A DNA stretch of 64,000 nucleotides from Pegoplata infirma (Eukaryota; Arthropoda; Insecta; Diptera; Anthomyiidae): assembly GCA_963921195.1 (NCBI GenBank), contig OY992536.1, forward strand, positions 2,418,001 through 2,482,000. Reading direction: 5' to 3'. Position 1 is the stretch's first letter; each line of letters opens with the position of its first letter. Positions 22,845-33,605 of the stretch are shown one piece after another. The notes under the pieces are model-generated. The model had not been told where the DNA came from, ran no database searches, and saw only the letters and a program-made list of their open reading frames with translations. The position numbers and the translations under genes are program-made.

Positions 22845-25222
22845 TGCTGTGTTAATCATGGGATGCCTTCTTGTACGTGGTAGTGTGGTGTGGATAGGGT
22901 ATATGTTATCAATTACATTTGTAACACCCTGATATATTGGGCAAGAATTCCAGAAATTTAATATGGCATTTGTCATTAGCTTTTTATACTTATAATATTC
23001 TTTTAATTTCGCAATATTTTTTTTTTTTTCAATAAAAAACTTAATTATTTCTTCAAAGGTCAGGTTGAGATAAAAAAGGCTTGATATTGTTGAAAACAAT
23101 TTAGAAAAAAAATCTGAAAAGTGAAGAAAAAATGATCAAGAAGTTTTATCTTAAAATAAAAATTTTTAGAGAAATTAAATATAAAAAAAAAACTTTATAA
23201 AAAAATTCAATTTGATTTGATTTGATTCGATTATCGATATAGTATACTGAATTGTTTACTAAGCCTAAAGATATAAAAAGATTTGCCAGATAAAGGGTTA
23301 AAATGAAACTTGCACATACTATATGAGAGTAAATATATTTGGAAAATGGATGATATACTTTAGTAAATACCTTTGGGACTATTCTTATTTGGACTCAACT
23401 TTTGTTTTGCTTGTTTTGCTACAACTAAAAATATATTGCTTTCACTTTTACTCTTATTTATAAACAAACATCTAATCCGCGTTTAACGCGGTGAATACGG
23501 GTTTCTTTATTTCTTTAAGGTTCTTAAATTGTTGTTCGCTTTATGTGATTAGACGCATGATTTCCACCAAATAAATTAAAGTTTAATAACAGTTTTAATT
23601 TATATTTCTATAATTTAACTATCTGTTTTTAAATCCCCAGCAGAAATTTTGCTGTACTGGAAGCAGATTTGGAAAGAAATCACGAGTGAAAGAGCACATC
23701 CATACCACCTGAATTATTGGATGATTTCTGTGGGCGATGTCACAGTTTAGAGAACTATTTGGTAGCACTGATAAAGCACTATTAGGATGCAGGAAAATAA
23801 TGCATATTTTCGTCGCTGACTCAAGTATTCTTTCGTATCAATATTTTTTTATCAACAACGAAACTTCAATTATTTGGAAAGCGCTCATTGGATGTGGTAT
23901 TCTATAAAAGGAAGCTGTGATGCCAAAGTCTAGATATATGTCAGTCTCCTGACTAAGGTTAGCTTGAATGGATGGATGTATGAATGAATGGGCGTTCGCA
24001 ATTTGGCGAATTATTTCGGAGGCCTTAAGGCCCATTGTTATTCTCTTTGTTGTTATTTCCTTACTCCTGGTTTACTTATCGAATTTTAGCGGTATATATG
24101 AATGATATCTCTAAAATTGTCTTTCATATAGCGCTTAGTTTGGGCCCAATAGCTCATTTCTTTCAAAATTCACATGATAAGACCACAACAAATTTTTGTA
24201 ACCAGTTTTTACAGTGCATATAAAGGGTTAGATATTTTCATTTATGCATATCTACATTTATAGAATAAGTATGTACTTTTTTATAAATTCTTTGGTTGAT
24301 GTTTCGTAATTCTCAAAGTTTTTATGTTTATTTTATTTAACACTCATAGTGTATATAACATACAGTTTGATTAAAATTTTGTTTACCATGTGGTCGTTTA
24401 ACATTTGCCATAAGAGTTTTTTCGGCTTTTGTAATCTTCTGGGATAGATTCTGCTGCTGCTGCTGTATGTACCCCACCATCATCTACTTGTTAGAAGTCT
24501 TTGAAAACAAAAAGTTTATTAATAATAAAAAAAAACGAAAAACTTTTAAAATATTCTTAGAGAGTTCAATCAGTCGAGTAATTTTTTAATCGAAAGTGAA
24601 ATGTTTTAGTCGAAAGTGAAGTTCATGGACATAGTTATGGACATGGTGCATCGTCTTTCCTTTTCTGACTTTTTCAAGTTCGTGAAAGCAACTGCGAACT
24701 CTAGGCAAGCACCTTTCACTACCTTTAAACTTTCTCTCATCCTTAACTGAATCTTCCTTTCCAGGGTACGGTACAATGGACTGTTTTAAGTCTGAGCGCC
24801 ATGGACTAGCCTAGCTATCTTTTGGGCTTGTACAAAACACCTTCAATTTAACTCAACAACAAACAAGGGTTTTAACTTATTAATTTTTTTTAGCAAATAT
24901 ACAATTTTATATGACCTTGCCAAAAAATGCCATACAAAATATTAAGAATCGCAATCTTACTTTCTCGCTGCTGTCAAAAAAGTTCCCGCACCAAACGAGT
25001 AAAAAAATGCGATTTTTAATATTGATTTAGTATTGCGTATCACAATGTAATAGGTACAAATTTTATAAAAATTGTTATAACCCTAACCAACACTCTTTTG
25101 CTTCCAGCTTTTCGTTCAGAACATTTCAAGTACTTACTAAATAGCCAAATTATTAAAAATCAACAACTGAGCACCGTTGCGTATGATTGTTATTTAAAGG
25201 AAATTAAAAAATTAAGCATTCG
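22845..25222. other. No gene seen
   Basis: AT-rich, with a (CTG)5 run at 24452-24466 and GGATGGATGTATGAATGAATGG text at 23970-23991. Reading frames here are short and have no recognisable domain. Confidence 0.4.
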
Positions 25223-25624
25223 CCACTAGACTGGCATTTTTCTCCGATTTTTAAAGTCCGGGCATTTTTTTATTCTACTAGGCCTAAACCTCTTGTGGTA
25301 CCAAATTGCGGCCAATCGGATTAATTTTACCCGTGGCGCCCGGCGGTCAAAGTTTTCGATTTTTGAAAAATTAAAAATAAAATAAATCAAAAAGAAATAT
25401 GTCTCTCGAGTAGGGTTGCCAGACGGCCTGGAATGGCCTGGATTTTCCAGTTATTTTGAGTCTGGTCCAGTTTCCAGTTAAAATATTATTTGTCCAGTTA
25501 AGAACGAATTTAATTTTACAATTATTTTTTTTTTTAATTTTACAATTATTTTTTTATTTAATATATTTTACGGCAAAATGTGCTCTTTCATTTTGCAGCA
25601 TTTTCGCTCCTTTTTTCAATAATT

Positions 25625-25745
25625 TTTTTGAGCATCTCGGGTAATCTAGCGTTAATTTCGTCAAAATTGTTTTCCTTGAGCTCTTCGATGATCTGAGGAT
25701 AGTTTTTTACATCAAATAACCCAAAAAAAAAATAAGTCTGGAGGG
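25625..25745 (-). pseudogene. Tc/mariner-like transposase C-terminal fragment (minus)
   Basis: Minus-strand reading around a frameshift gives LIFFLGYL, then NYPQIIEELKENNFDEINAR and LPEML. This matches the FFLWGYLK...NPQTI.ELK tail typical of insect Tc3/mariner-like DDE transposases (downstream of the third catalytic acidic residue). Several lesions; not functional. Confidence 0.6.
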
Positions 25746-25829
25746 ATCAAATCTGCAAACGAGGGTCAGCTATTGTCGCCCCATTTCTTATATCGCACTT
25801 CTAGGGAATTTTAACTGGCCACCTAGATT

Positions 25830-25985
25830 TTCAGATTAGACCACACCGGACTTATTTTTGTGGGGTTATGTGAAAAGGAAAATCTGCGCCAACAATTCTC
25901 AGACCTTTAACGAGCTCAACATCCAAATTTCGAGGTGCTCGAAAAAGTGATGGAAATGCTTAAAAAAGGAACATTTTTCCGTGGC
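25830..25985 (+). pseudogene. Tc/mariner-like transposase C-terminal fragment (plus)
   Basis: The plus strand reads an NWPP-like entry, then LFLWGYVKRKICANNSQTFN and ELNIQ. It is the same tail as the neighbouring minus-strand piece but in the opposite direction, so the two lie head to head with their upstream ends at the centre. Confidence 0.6.
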
Positions 25986-26228
25986 CAATAGAGACGTCCA
26001 TTTAATTGATATTCTTACATATGAAAATCGGTTTAATTTTTAATTAAAAAAAAATATGTATGGGTCCAGTTATTTTTTCAAAATCCAGTTGAAAATTTTC
26101 CATTTTCCAGTTATTTGACTTTTAGTATCTGGCAACCCTACTCTCGACACATCATATTTGTAAATTTTGATGCGTTGAGCACGAATATCAAAAAAAAATT
26201 AAAATCGGTCGAACAGTTTTCGAGATAT

Positions 26229-26958
26229 CCCAGCAAAACTTTGGTAATGGGTAGTGATTATATAACACATTACCAGGTAATGTATATATCTTATTTGTAG
26301 CATTATTTTATGATATCTTACCAAACATTTGTTCCACAACGTATTATTTTCAAGTGAAAAATAATGCATTACTAATAATTTGCTACGTAATGCATGATTA
26401 TTGGAAAAAATGTATTTCATATTTATTATTTCTAAACATTAAATCTTGGATGACTTATATTTAGTTACATTATTTATTATTATGTTTGAAATAATGCATT
26501 ATTTATAATTGGATGCATAATGCATTACAATAACATAAAAAATAATTATTTTATAAAAAAATGCATAAGTTTAAACTAGAGATGGGCTCACGACAGGAAA
26601 TATCTAACGACACACACTCACGAGCATATTTTATCTACTTACACTCACTTACAATCACGTGAGTAATTTTAATACAAAATTACTTTTTCACTACTCGTAA
26701 CACCTTATATATTGTCTTCTGGTATGCTATATTATTGCATTTCTCGTAACCTATAAAATATCATATATTTTACACCTTACTCGTATTCTTCGTTATAAAT
26801 TTATGACTTATTTTATACCTTACTGGTATTCTTTGTGATAATGTGGATGCATTACTTTGAGTCTCATCGCCTGTTAAAATCATCAATGCTGCAATGTATA
26901 AAATAAGAGATCCTATACCTTATTTTATACCTTATTTGGTAATCTAAGTTTTGCTGGG
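26229..26958. mobile_element. CCCAGCAAAA-ended element, TAATGCATTA/GGTAATG word type, AT duplication
   Basis: Ends CCCAGCAAAACTTTGGTAAT and the inverse ATTTGGTAATCTAAGTTTTG then CTGGG, flanked by AT (26227-26228, 26959-26960). The interrupted sequence rejoins as TTTTCGAGATATCGTTATTT, matching the uninterrupted repeat text at 27282. The interior is rich in TAATGCATTA and ATTACCAGGTAATG words. A CTCACGAGCATA word segment (26572-26700) lies inside. Confidence 0.75.
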
Positions 26959-27334
26959 ATCGTTATTTGAAATTTGCAAAAAATTGCAGTTTTTTCCTAC
27001 AATCAAGAAATTTTTTTAAAAAAGTCTCAAAATTTCATTCCGCCGACCCTTTTGTAGAGCTTGAGACATTCTTTCATTTAAAACTTATTTGAGCCAAATT
27101 CGATCACTTTAACCCGTGGCGCCCTTTGATCAAAGTTTTGGACTCTTTGAAAATTTCCAGTAAAATTTTGGATTTTTGAAAGTGAAAAAATAAAAAATAT
27201 CTTGCGATACATTATTTTTATTAATTTTAGCATGCTGAATACGAATATCAAAAAAAAAATTTAACCGATTAATCGGTTGAACGGTTTTCGAGATATCGCC
27301 ATTTAAAGTTTGTCAAAAAATTGCAAAATGGGCG

Positions 27335-28527
27335 CACAGAAAAAAATAAAAAAAATAAATAAAATAAATTTTTAATGCTATTGAGTAAAAAATAACTCAA
27401 TTTTGCACGAGTAACCGGTTTAATAGTATTGAGTAAATTTTTAACCCTAGGATGTTCAACCAGGTCTGAGCAGACCTTTTGCGTAATAAACTGTGTATAA
27501 ATCTATTGTTTTTCGTTTTAGAGACGAATCCGTTTATGACTTCCTAGAAGCGGGTCTTGAGAACAAACTTAGCTCAACATCAGACTGCTTATATGTTTCT
27601 ATGAGGTTTTATTCGTGTTTAGAAAAAAATAGTCATAAACGTACAAACTAGGTCTGTGCAGACCTATGAATTTGAATGAATGGTAAGGCATGTTATTGAA
27701 ATTAGTTTTGTCTTTTGTGCTCGTAAAATGTGTAAGGGGACAGTACAATCACATTGACATTCAATTTTATGAAATTCGCGTACGTTTTCATTTACTTGGC
27801 TAGGTCCAAATTTTGGTCCAAGACCAAACAAAAATATAGGTCTGCTCAGACATAGTTTTCATGCTTGCCAAGGTCTAGTCAGACCTAAAAGTTATTTGAA
27901 TGGTGTGGCATGATATTGAATTTTTTTTTTGAGTTTTTTGCACTAAGAATATGTATGCAGAACGTACAAACATATTTACACACACTTTTAGGATTTCTTC
28001 TTATGTAAACCCCTACAAATCACAATAGGTCTGCGCAGACCTAGTTGTTACGTTTGTGACTTTTTTCCCTGAACATCCTAGGGTTAATAAAAATTTATTA
28101 AATGTTTGAAAAAAAATTTGAGTAAATTTTTAATTAACACAATTAAAAATTTAGTCAAAATTTATCTATTTATTTTTTTTTAAAAAGTTTAAAAAAGTTT
28201 AAAATTTTTTTACAAAAAAAAAAACAAAAAACTTGTTTTTTCAAACTTTACCAAACGTATTTATGTCTCAAAAACATAGGAAAATTTTATAAAGACGATT
28301 ACAAACTTTCATATACATACACAAAAAACTATAAACTAAACGAGAATTCAAAAAACTATGAGAGTTTTAAAAAAAACTATTAAATTTTTATTAAATTATT
28401 TACTTAAATTGTTTTTAAAATTTTTGAGTAAATTTTTAATTGCGTCAATTAAAAAATTACTCAATGTTTGTTTTTAAATTTAAACAAGTTATTACTCAAA
28501 TTTGTTTCCTTCATATTTTTTTCTGTG
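27335..28527. mobile_element. CACAGAAAAAAATA-ended element, GAGTAAAAATTT word type, CG duplication
   Basis: Ends CACAGAAAAAAATA and TATTTTTTTCTGTG, flanked by CG (27333-27334, 28528-28529); the empty site would read AAATGGGCGATTTTATCC. The interior repeats TTGAGTAAATTTTTAAT and ATTACTCAA words. It is split by the TTAA element at 27445-28083. Confidence 0.75.
27445..28083. mobile_element. piggyBac-like MITE, TTAA duplication, with palindromic GGTCTGnnCAGACC words
   Basis: Perfect 14-bp TIRs CCCTAGGATGTTCA / TGAACATCCTAGGG, flanked by TTAA at 27441-27444 and 28084-28087. TTAA target and CCC-starting TIRs are the hallmark of piggyBac-superfamily elements. The 639-bp interior has no transposase. 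It carries five copies of the palindrome AGGTCTGnGCAGACCT or variants (about 27462, 27650, 27838, 27872, 28027). Confidence 0.88.
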
Positions 28528-29154
28528 CGATTTTATCCTACGTTTAAATTTTTTTTTAAACTCTAAAAATTTTTTTATTTTAACCCTTTCATAGAGCTTG
28601 ATGCAATCTTTTATTTAAGCCTAATTTGAGCCAAATCCGATCATTCTAACCTGTGGCGCCCTTCGATCAAAGTTTAGGGTTTTTGGAAAAAAAATTCTAA
28701 AAAGCCAAAACTTTGATCGATGGGCGCCACGGCTTAAAATGATCGGATTTGGCTCTAATTAAGTTTAAATGAAAGGTTGTCTTAAGCTTTATGAAAGCGT
28801 CAGTGCAAAGAAATTTTGAGACTTTTTTTTAAAAAATTTCTTGAACGTAGGAAAAAAACGCAATTTTTTACAAATTTGAAAAGGCGATATCTCGAAACCA
28901 ATCGATCGATTTATATTTTTTTTGATATCCGTGCTCAGCGCATCGAAATTAACAAATATGATGTGCCGAAAGGTATATATAATTTGAATTTTTATAATTT
29001 TTCAAAAATCGGAAACTTTGACCGCCGGGCGAATCGGGTTAATTTAATCCGATTGACCTCATATTTGTACCATACAAGTTTTAGACCTAGGGCAATAAAA
29101 ATTTGCCCGGACACTTGCGAAAATCGAAATTTGACAAAAAAAATGACAGTCTAA

Positions 29155-30280
29155 TACGCCACGTATACAGTTTTACCAACTTTAAATGCGTGTAAAAAAA
29201 ATCTAACGCTGAACTAAAAAAAAAAACGCCTTGCGGGTTTAGTTATGAAATATGTCAACTTTCATTTGCTTTTGCTTTCATTCCATTCCGATTTTGGTTG
29301 TTGCACTGTATTATTTGACTTAAATTAATCGGTAAACCGATTGAATACCCTATGAATTTACTATACGTATTTAGTTTTTAAAGGTATTTTGGGTAAATAA
29401 AAAAAAATCTTTACTAAGGGTATTTTGGGGCTTATTTGATTTCTTTTAAGATTTATGCTTGGGTCAACCAAGTTTTATGGTTGGGTTAATTAAAAATTTT
29501 GTTCTTTTGTTTATTTTAAATAAAAATATACAAAAATGTTGTGTTTACTTTGTTCAAGTTTTAAAGTTATTTTTTTTTTTTTACAGAAAAATCGTTTTTC
29601 AATGTTTTGTTTTTGAATATCGTTTCAACCAGAATCAGAATTATAACAATTGTATAAGATTTATATACAAAAAGGATTTCTTAAATCATTGTGTGAAAAT
29701 ATATAGTATTTATAAATTAATTTCCATTGAATTACATATGGTACGACAAGAATGTTTCCGTCTCGTGATTCTGATATTTTCATTTAAATATGTATGCAAA
29801 CATTTTTTGTAATCAAATTTAATTTTAAATTACATAAAACTGCGAAATTTCATTTCGTCAAAATAGCAAAGATGTAACCAAGCATGTGTACTCAATTTTA
29901 CACCATGACTTAAATAAATTATGGCCAACAACTTGAAATGTAAGTGTAATTTTTTTTCCAGTTGTCAGTATATGTGTGGCTGGTGGGTGTGTATGTGTTT
30001 TTGTAAAAATTCATAGCAAGCAAAGAAACAGCAAAAAAAGGAAAGAAATATCCTTGTATGAAAAATATATAATATTTTTTGGGGATAAAAAAGAGCAACG
30101 CAATAAAAACACCAACAACATGCCATAATAATAATAATAACAACAATATCAGCATACAAGCGAGTTAAGAGTCAAGTTAACATTCATACCACAATAAAAA
30201 TAAGAAGGAGTAGATGTTGCTATACAGTATCATGTCACATTATTAGAAATTTATATTAACTGTTGTGGTATTTTTTCTGC
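29155..30280. other. No gene seen; one diverged dispersed-repeat fragment
   Basis: Positions about 29175-29310 are a diverged copy of the repeat at 41405-41525 (AATCTAACGCTGAACTAAAA, GCCTTGCGGGTTTAGTTATG, TGGTTGTTGCA). The rest is AT-rich, and hydrophobic minus-strand frames at 29919-30159 come from AT-biased text. Confidence 0.45.
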
Positions 30281-30559
30281 ACACTAAAAAAAAAACTTCG
30301 TGAAAGTAATGTATGAAAGTATTCATTAAAATCTATGAAAGTATTCATTGATTAAATGTGAAATAATAGTAGGTAATTGAAAGAAAATTGCAACATAAAA
30401 TTGAAATTAATGAAAATTTTCATTAATAACAATCTTCGGTAAGTCACGTGTTACCGTCACTGAAATTTTATTTAATTTACGTGATTGTAGTTTACAAGGT
30501 AGAAAATATACACTTTCACATTTTTCTATGGTTTTTATTTACAAGAGAAGTATTCCAAC

Positions 30560-31278
30560 CCTTATGAACCGATTTTCCTGAAACTTAAAATAGATATAAA
30601 AGAGAGAATTCTAAGGTTGGGGTGTCTCGGCTTATCGGCCAAAAAAATAGGTTAAAAAATGGCGAAATTTTTTTTTGATTTTTCAGCAATTTCTTCTTTA
30701 GAAACTATATCGTTCATTAACTTGTATAGTGTCATAACTCAAAATATGTCGTTTTTGGGTAAACCATACAAATATATTTGTTATACCCTGCTTTATATTG
30801 TGTGAAAAATTCGTATTAATATCTTCTAAACTCACCGTTTGAGAAGAGAACACGCCATTATAACATTTTCTATGTACGGGCCTTTTGCAATGTAAAACAA
30901 GTTTCAATTGTAAACTTTAAACAGGTTTTCTGTAAAATCAAACATTTTGCGTTATGACACTATACAAGTAAATGAGCGATATGATGTTATCATATGAGAA
31001 GAAAGGTTTTTTTAATACCAATCCAACAGTGGCATAACCATGTCAAATTTCGACTTCGTAAGTAATTTTTTTTACAAAAATGTGTAAATTTTTGGGGGTA
31101 CTTATGTGAAGATATCTATAGTTATCGGAATATTCCCGAAGTTCCATATTGTTTTATAAGCGGGCAACGAAATTTTTAAACACTGATATGGCCGAAAAGC
31201 CGAGACACCACAACCTTAAAATCGTGTCTTTTATATGTATTTTAAGTTTCAGGCAAATCGGTTCATAATTCAACAAGC
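30560..31278. mobile_element. Inverted-repeat element with a MITE nested inside
   Basis: AACCGATTTTCCTGAAACTT (30568) pairs with AAGTTTCAGGCAAATCGGTT (31245-31264). GTGTCTCGGCTTATCGGCC (30620) pairs with GGCCGAAAAGCCGAGACAC (31190). The palindromic MITE at 30709-30982 sits between the arms. Confidence 0.65.
30709..30982. mobile_element. Palindromic MITE, copy 2 (inverted relative to copy 1)
   Basis: Starts TATCGTTCATTAACTTGTAT and ends ATACAAGTAAATGAGCGATA. The interior matches 16999-17284 on the opposite strand, with a few small indels. It interrupts the inverted-repeat element around it. Confidence 0.75.
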
Positions 31279-31381
31279 GAGTGGTGGTAACCCAGGTGAA
31301 GTGCGCCCGAATGCAACTTTTTTCGTATTATTTTATTTTTTGTTTAAAATGTTTTTTTTTCAAAAAATTTTGATTATAGTG

Positions 31382-31445
31382 CAGGTTAGGTTGTAAGCAC
31401 ACAAAGACACTGACATCCGTTGTGATACCACGGGATGGTAATTGG
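31382..31445 (-). mobile_element. Short retroposed LINE 3'-end fragment
   Basis: The plus strand reads AGGTTAGGTTGTAAGCACAC followed by TCCGTTGTGATACCACGGG. The same signature (AGGTTGTAAG ... TCCATTGTGA) occurs at 56845-56905 with a target duplication. On the minus strand the 3' tail is ACAACCTAACCT. Only the extreme 3' end is present. Confidence 0.45.
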
Positions 31446-31499
31446 GCTTCCCTACAAGTCCCTGTCTTTAAAGCAATTATAGCTCCATGTGAAACTCCT

Positions 31500-32040
31500 A
31501 CACTCAAAAGAATACTCTGCAAGACCAACCAGCAAGATTTTTTGTTATTTTACGAAGAAAATTCTGTAAAATGATTTCGATAAAAAAACTGTAAATTTAC
31601 AGAATTATTTGTAAAATATTGATACAACCGAAAAGAATTTTACAAAAAAAAAAAACTCTGTAAATTTACAAAGTTTCAGTTAAATGCATATTATGAGTTC
31701 AAAATTTTACAAAAAAAACTCTATAAATTTACAAAGTTTTAGTTAAATCCATTTTATGAGTAAAACTTCTCTGCTTCAAAAACATTAATTAAAATTTAAA
31801 AAATTTAATTTAAAATTTTGTTAAATTTGCCCGCTTTAATGCTTCCAAATTGTAAATTTACTTTTTTATTTTTGTGAAAATTACGAGTTTTTAACAAGAA
31901 ACTCCAATTTTACAAAATTTTGTTTTTCGGTCACAAGAAAATACAAAGTATTTTTTTTAAATCTGTATTTCGACAGATAACTTTGTCAAATATCAGTCAA
32001 ATTGAGATTACAGTCATTTTACAGAGTATATAACAGATTC
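31500..32040. mobile_element. One-ended CACTC element, TGTAAATTTACA word type
   Basis: Begins TA then CACTCAAAAGAATACTCTGC. The interior repeats ACTCTGTAAATTTACAAAGT, TTTTACAAAA and complements. The right part ends near TTTACAGAGTAT (32020) without the expected GAGTG terminus, so the right end is lost or diverged. Confidence 0.45.
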
Positions 32041-32283
32041 GACTAATCAGAAAGAGTTGTCAGCTCCCTAGATCCCAGTGAAGCAAGTCTCTGACCAGAA
32101 AGCAAAAGCAGGTAAAGTGCGCAGAAAATAAAATTGCCAAATTTAAATCAACAAACATCAGTTGTAAATCAACCAAACATGATATCAACCAAACATTTAG
32201 TAAAAACGGTCGCCTATTAGTTTTGTTTACAAAACTTCGATTTCAATTAATTCAATTAATTTTATTTCGAAATTGTTTTATCA

Positions 32284-32465
32284 TGTCAATAAATAGTGTT
32301 TGCGTTTGTTAAATTTATTTGTTGAAAAAAAATTTCATTTGTCAGATCAACAAATTGTGTTAGTGTTTGTTAAATTTCTTTGTTGAAAAAAAATTAGTGT
32401 TTTTTTTTTGTCAGATCAACAAATTGTGTTTGTGTTTGTTGAATTTCTTTGTTGAAAAAAAAAAT
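32284..32465. repeat. Minisatellite of about 60-75 bp units, three copies
   Basis: Three units of the form CAACAAATTGTGTTTGTGTTTG followed by AATTTCTTTGTTGAAAAAAA, the last two preceded by TTTGTCAGAT. The words CAACAAA and TTTGTTG are complements, so each unit can also fold on itself. Confidence 0.7.
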
Positions 32466-32478
32466 CTTTTTTTAACAA

Positions 32479-32830
32479 TCAAACGTCTGTTGACATTACA
32501 AATTTCCGTATAGGAGCACTTTCAGTGAAAAAATTAATTGTATTCACAAATATGGGGGTCAATATAACAACTCGTTTTTTTTCTGTGTGGTCGATGGTTT
32601 TCAACTCCTCCTCATCTATGCAGCTCCGGCAAAAGTCATTTGACAGCAGATTTAAGCACGCAGTGTTCTTTCCTATAAGGCAGTGTCCGGTAATTCCTGC
32701 AACGACAGTCATAATCTCTCCCCTTGAAAGCGATCTCAGCTTACTTTTGCGCTTATGATTAAGCATCTCTACCTGGCCAGGTCATACACCTTGGCGGCGT
32801 TGTCCTTTCAATATAGAGCTGTTCTGGGAA
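32479..32830 (-). pseudogene. LINE ORF2 C-terminal fragment, copy 3 (truncated knuckle)
   Basis: The minus strand reads RSLSRGEIMTVVAGITGHCL, IGKNTACLNLLSNDFCRSC, then EEELKTIDH where the knuckle ends early. The H...C.CPAL part is deleted, and the frame runs into an unrelated tail and a stop at 32479. Upstream, in another frame, the TWPGRD sequence (about 32775-32800) matches the LWPRYD motif of copy 2. Diverged from copies 1 and 2, so a different family. No CCTAA tail. Confidence 0.65.
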
Positions 32831-32834
32831 TTTT

Positions 32835-33600
32835 TGTATGTGGCCTTCGCACTATCACCTCCACTTTTGTCTGCGAATTTTTTATGTGAACTGACAGGAA
32901 GTTTGCCCTCTGTAGCAAACCCTTTAAATCCATTGGCCAATGGATGTGAATGATTTGTCTAGGAATATGTCGATGAATTATTTTTATAAAGTTTATAATA
33001 TCTTGCCACAGTTCTGTGTGTGTTAGTAGTCGCAGTATATTAAAACAAAAGCAAAAAACGCGTGCAACACTTTGTGTTGAATTTTAAAAGAGTTTTTTTT
33101 ATTGTAACATGTACGAGTATGAATTTCTTTACCACACATATGAAGTACAAGAAGAGTTGAGTCGTTTCTTTCTTTTTTATATTTCATAGTTTGTCACTGA
33201 GAAAATGCTGTTTGACGTTACTTTATTGCACCCGGGAGATAAATGAAAGTAGAAGGGGATCTTAAGATTTTTTAAACATGATAAAAGTCTTCTTGGAAGA
33301 GGAGTGGGTCTCAAATCATAAAATGTATAGAAATTTTTTTTACCTTAAGGGCTGTTTTTTGTTATTGTATACTCAACATCCATACAAAAATATATAATAT
33401 GTGTCATTATTTGGTGCTCTTTGTAACTGTAAACGTGCATGCATGTAAATGACAAGGACATATGTTAAAACAAAGTGTTTGTTTTTATTCATATGTTTTT
33501 ATGTAGGTATGCATGTAGAAAAGCCCCTTCTACTTTCTTATTTTTTACCCATACACAAACAAGAAATATATCGTTTATGTTATAAGAAGCTTTTCATATA
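32835..33600. other. No gene seen
   Basis: Unique-looking AT-rich sequence with short tracts such as ATGCATGTAAATGAC. No supported feature. Confidence 0.35.
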
Positions 33601-33605
33601 CAGTA

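Larger units (their letters stand above)
25411..26140. mobile_element. hAT-type element carrying Tc/mariner fragments, copy 1
   Basis: TIRs TAGGGTTGCCAGA and TCTGGCAACCCTA, flanked by CTCTCGAG (25403-25410) and CTCTCGAC (26141-26148), an 8-bp duplication with one change. The sub-terminal regions are full of TTTTCCAGTTATTT words. The middle holds two head-to-head fragments of a DDE transposase C-terminus. The other copy, 52651-53428, has a perfect 8-bp duplication and is in opposite orientation. Confidence 0.82.
25230..29151. mobile_element. Large foldback, GACTGGCATTTTT family, copy 1 with nested insertions
   Basis: Ends GACTGGCATTTTT and AAAAAATGACAGTC, flanked by TA (25228-25229, 29152-29153). 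The arms contain the CCAATCGGATTAATTTTACC region with GGCGCCCGGCGGTCAAAG (25311-25355) against CTTTGACCGCCGGGCGAATC (29018). Inner arms meet in a tight inverted repeat at 28585-28800 with GATCGGATTTGGCTC-type sequence. Insertions inside: 25411-26140, 26229-26958 and 27335-28527. A second copy is 48515-51628. Confidence 0.72.

Noticed and set aside
29919..30159. Hydrophobic, membrane-like minus-strand frames
   Set aside because: Short overlapping frames in AT-biased sequence with no upstream gene structure or homology.
32284..32465. CRISPR-like array
   Set aside because: The repeats are contiguous A/T-rich minisatellite units with no spacers; the genome is eukaryotic.
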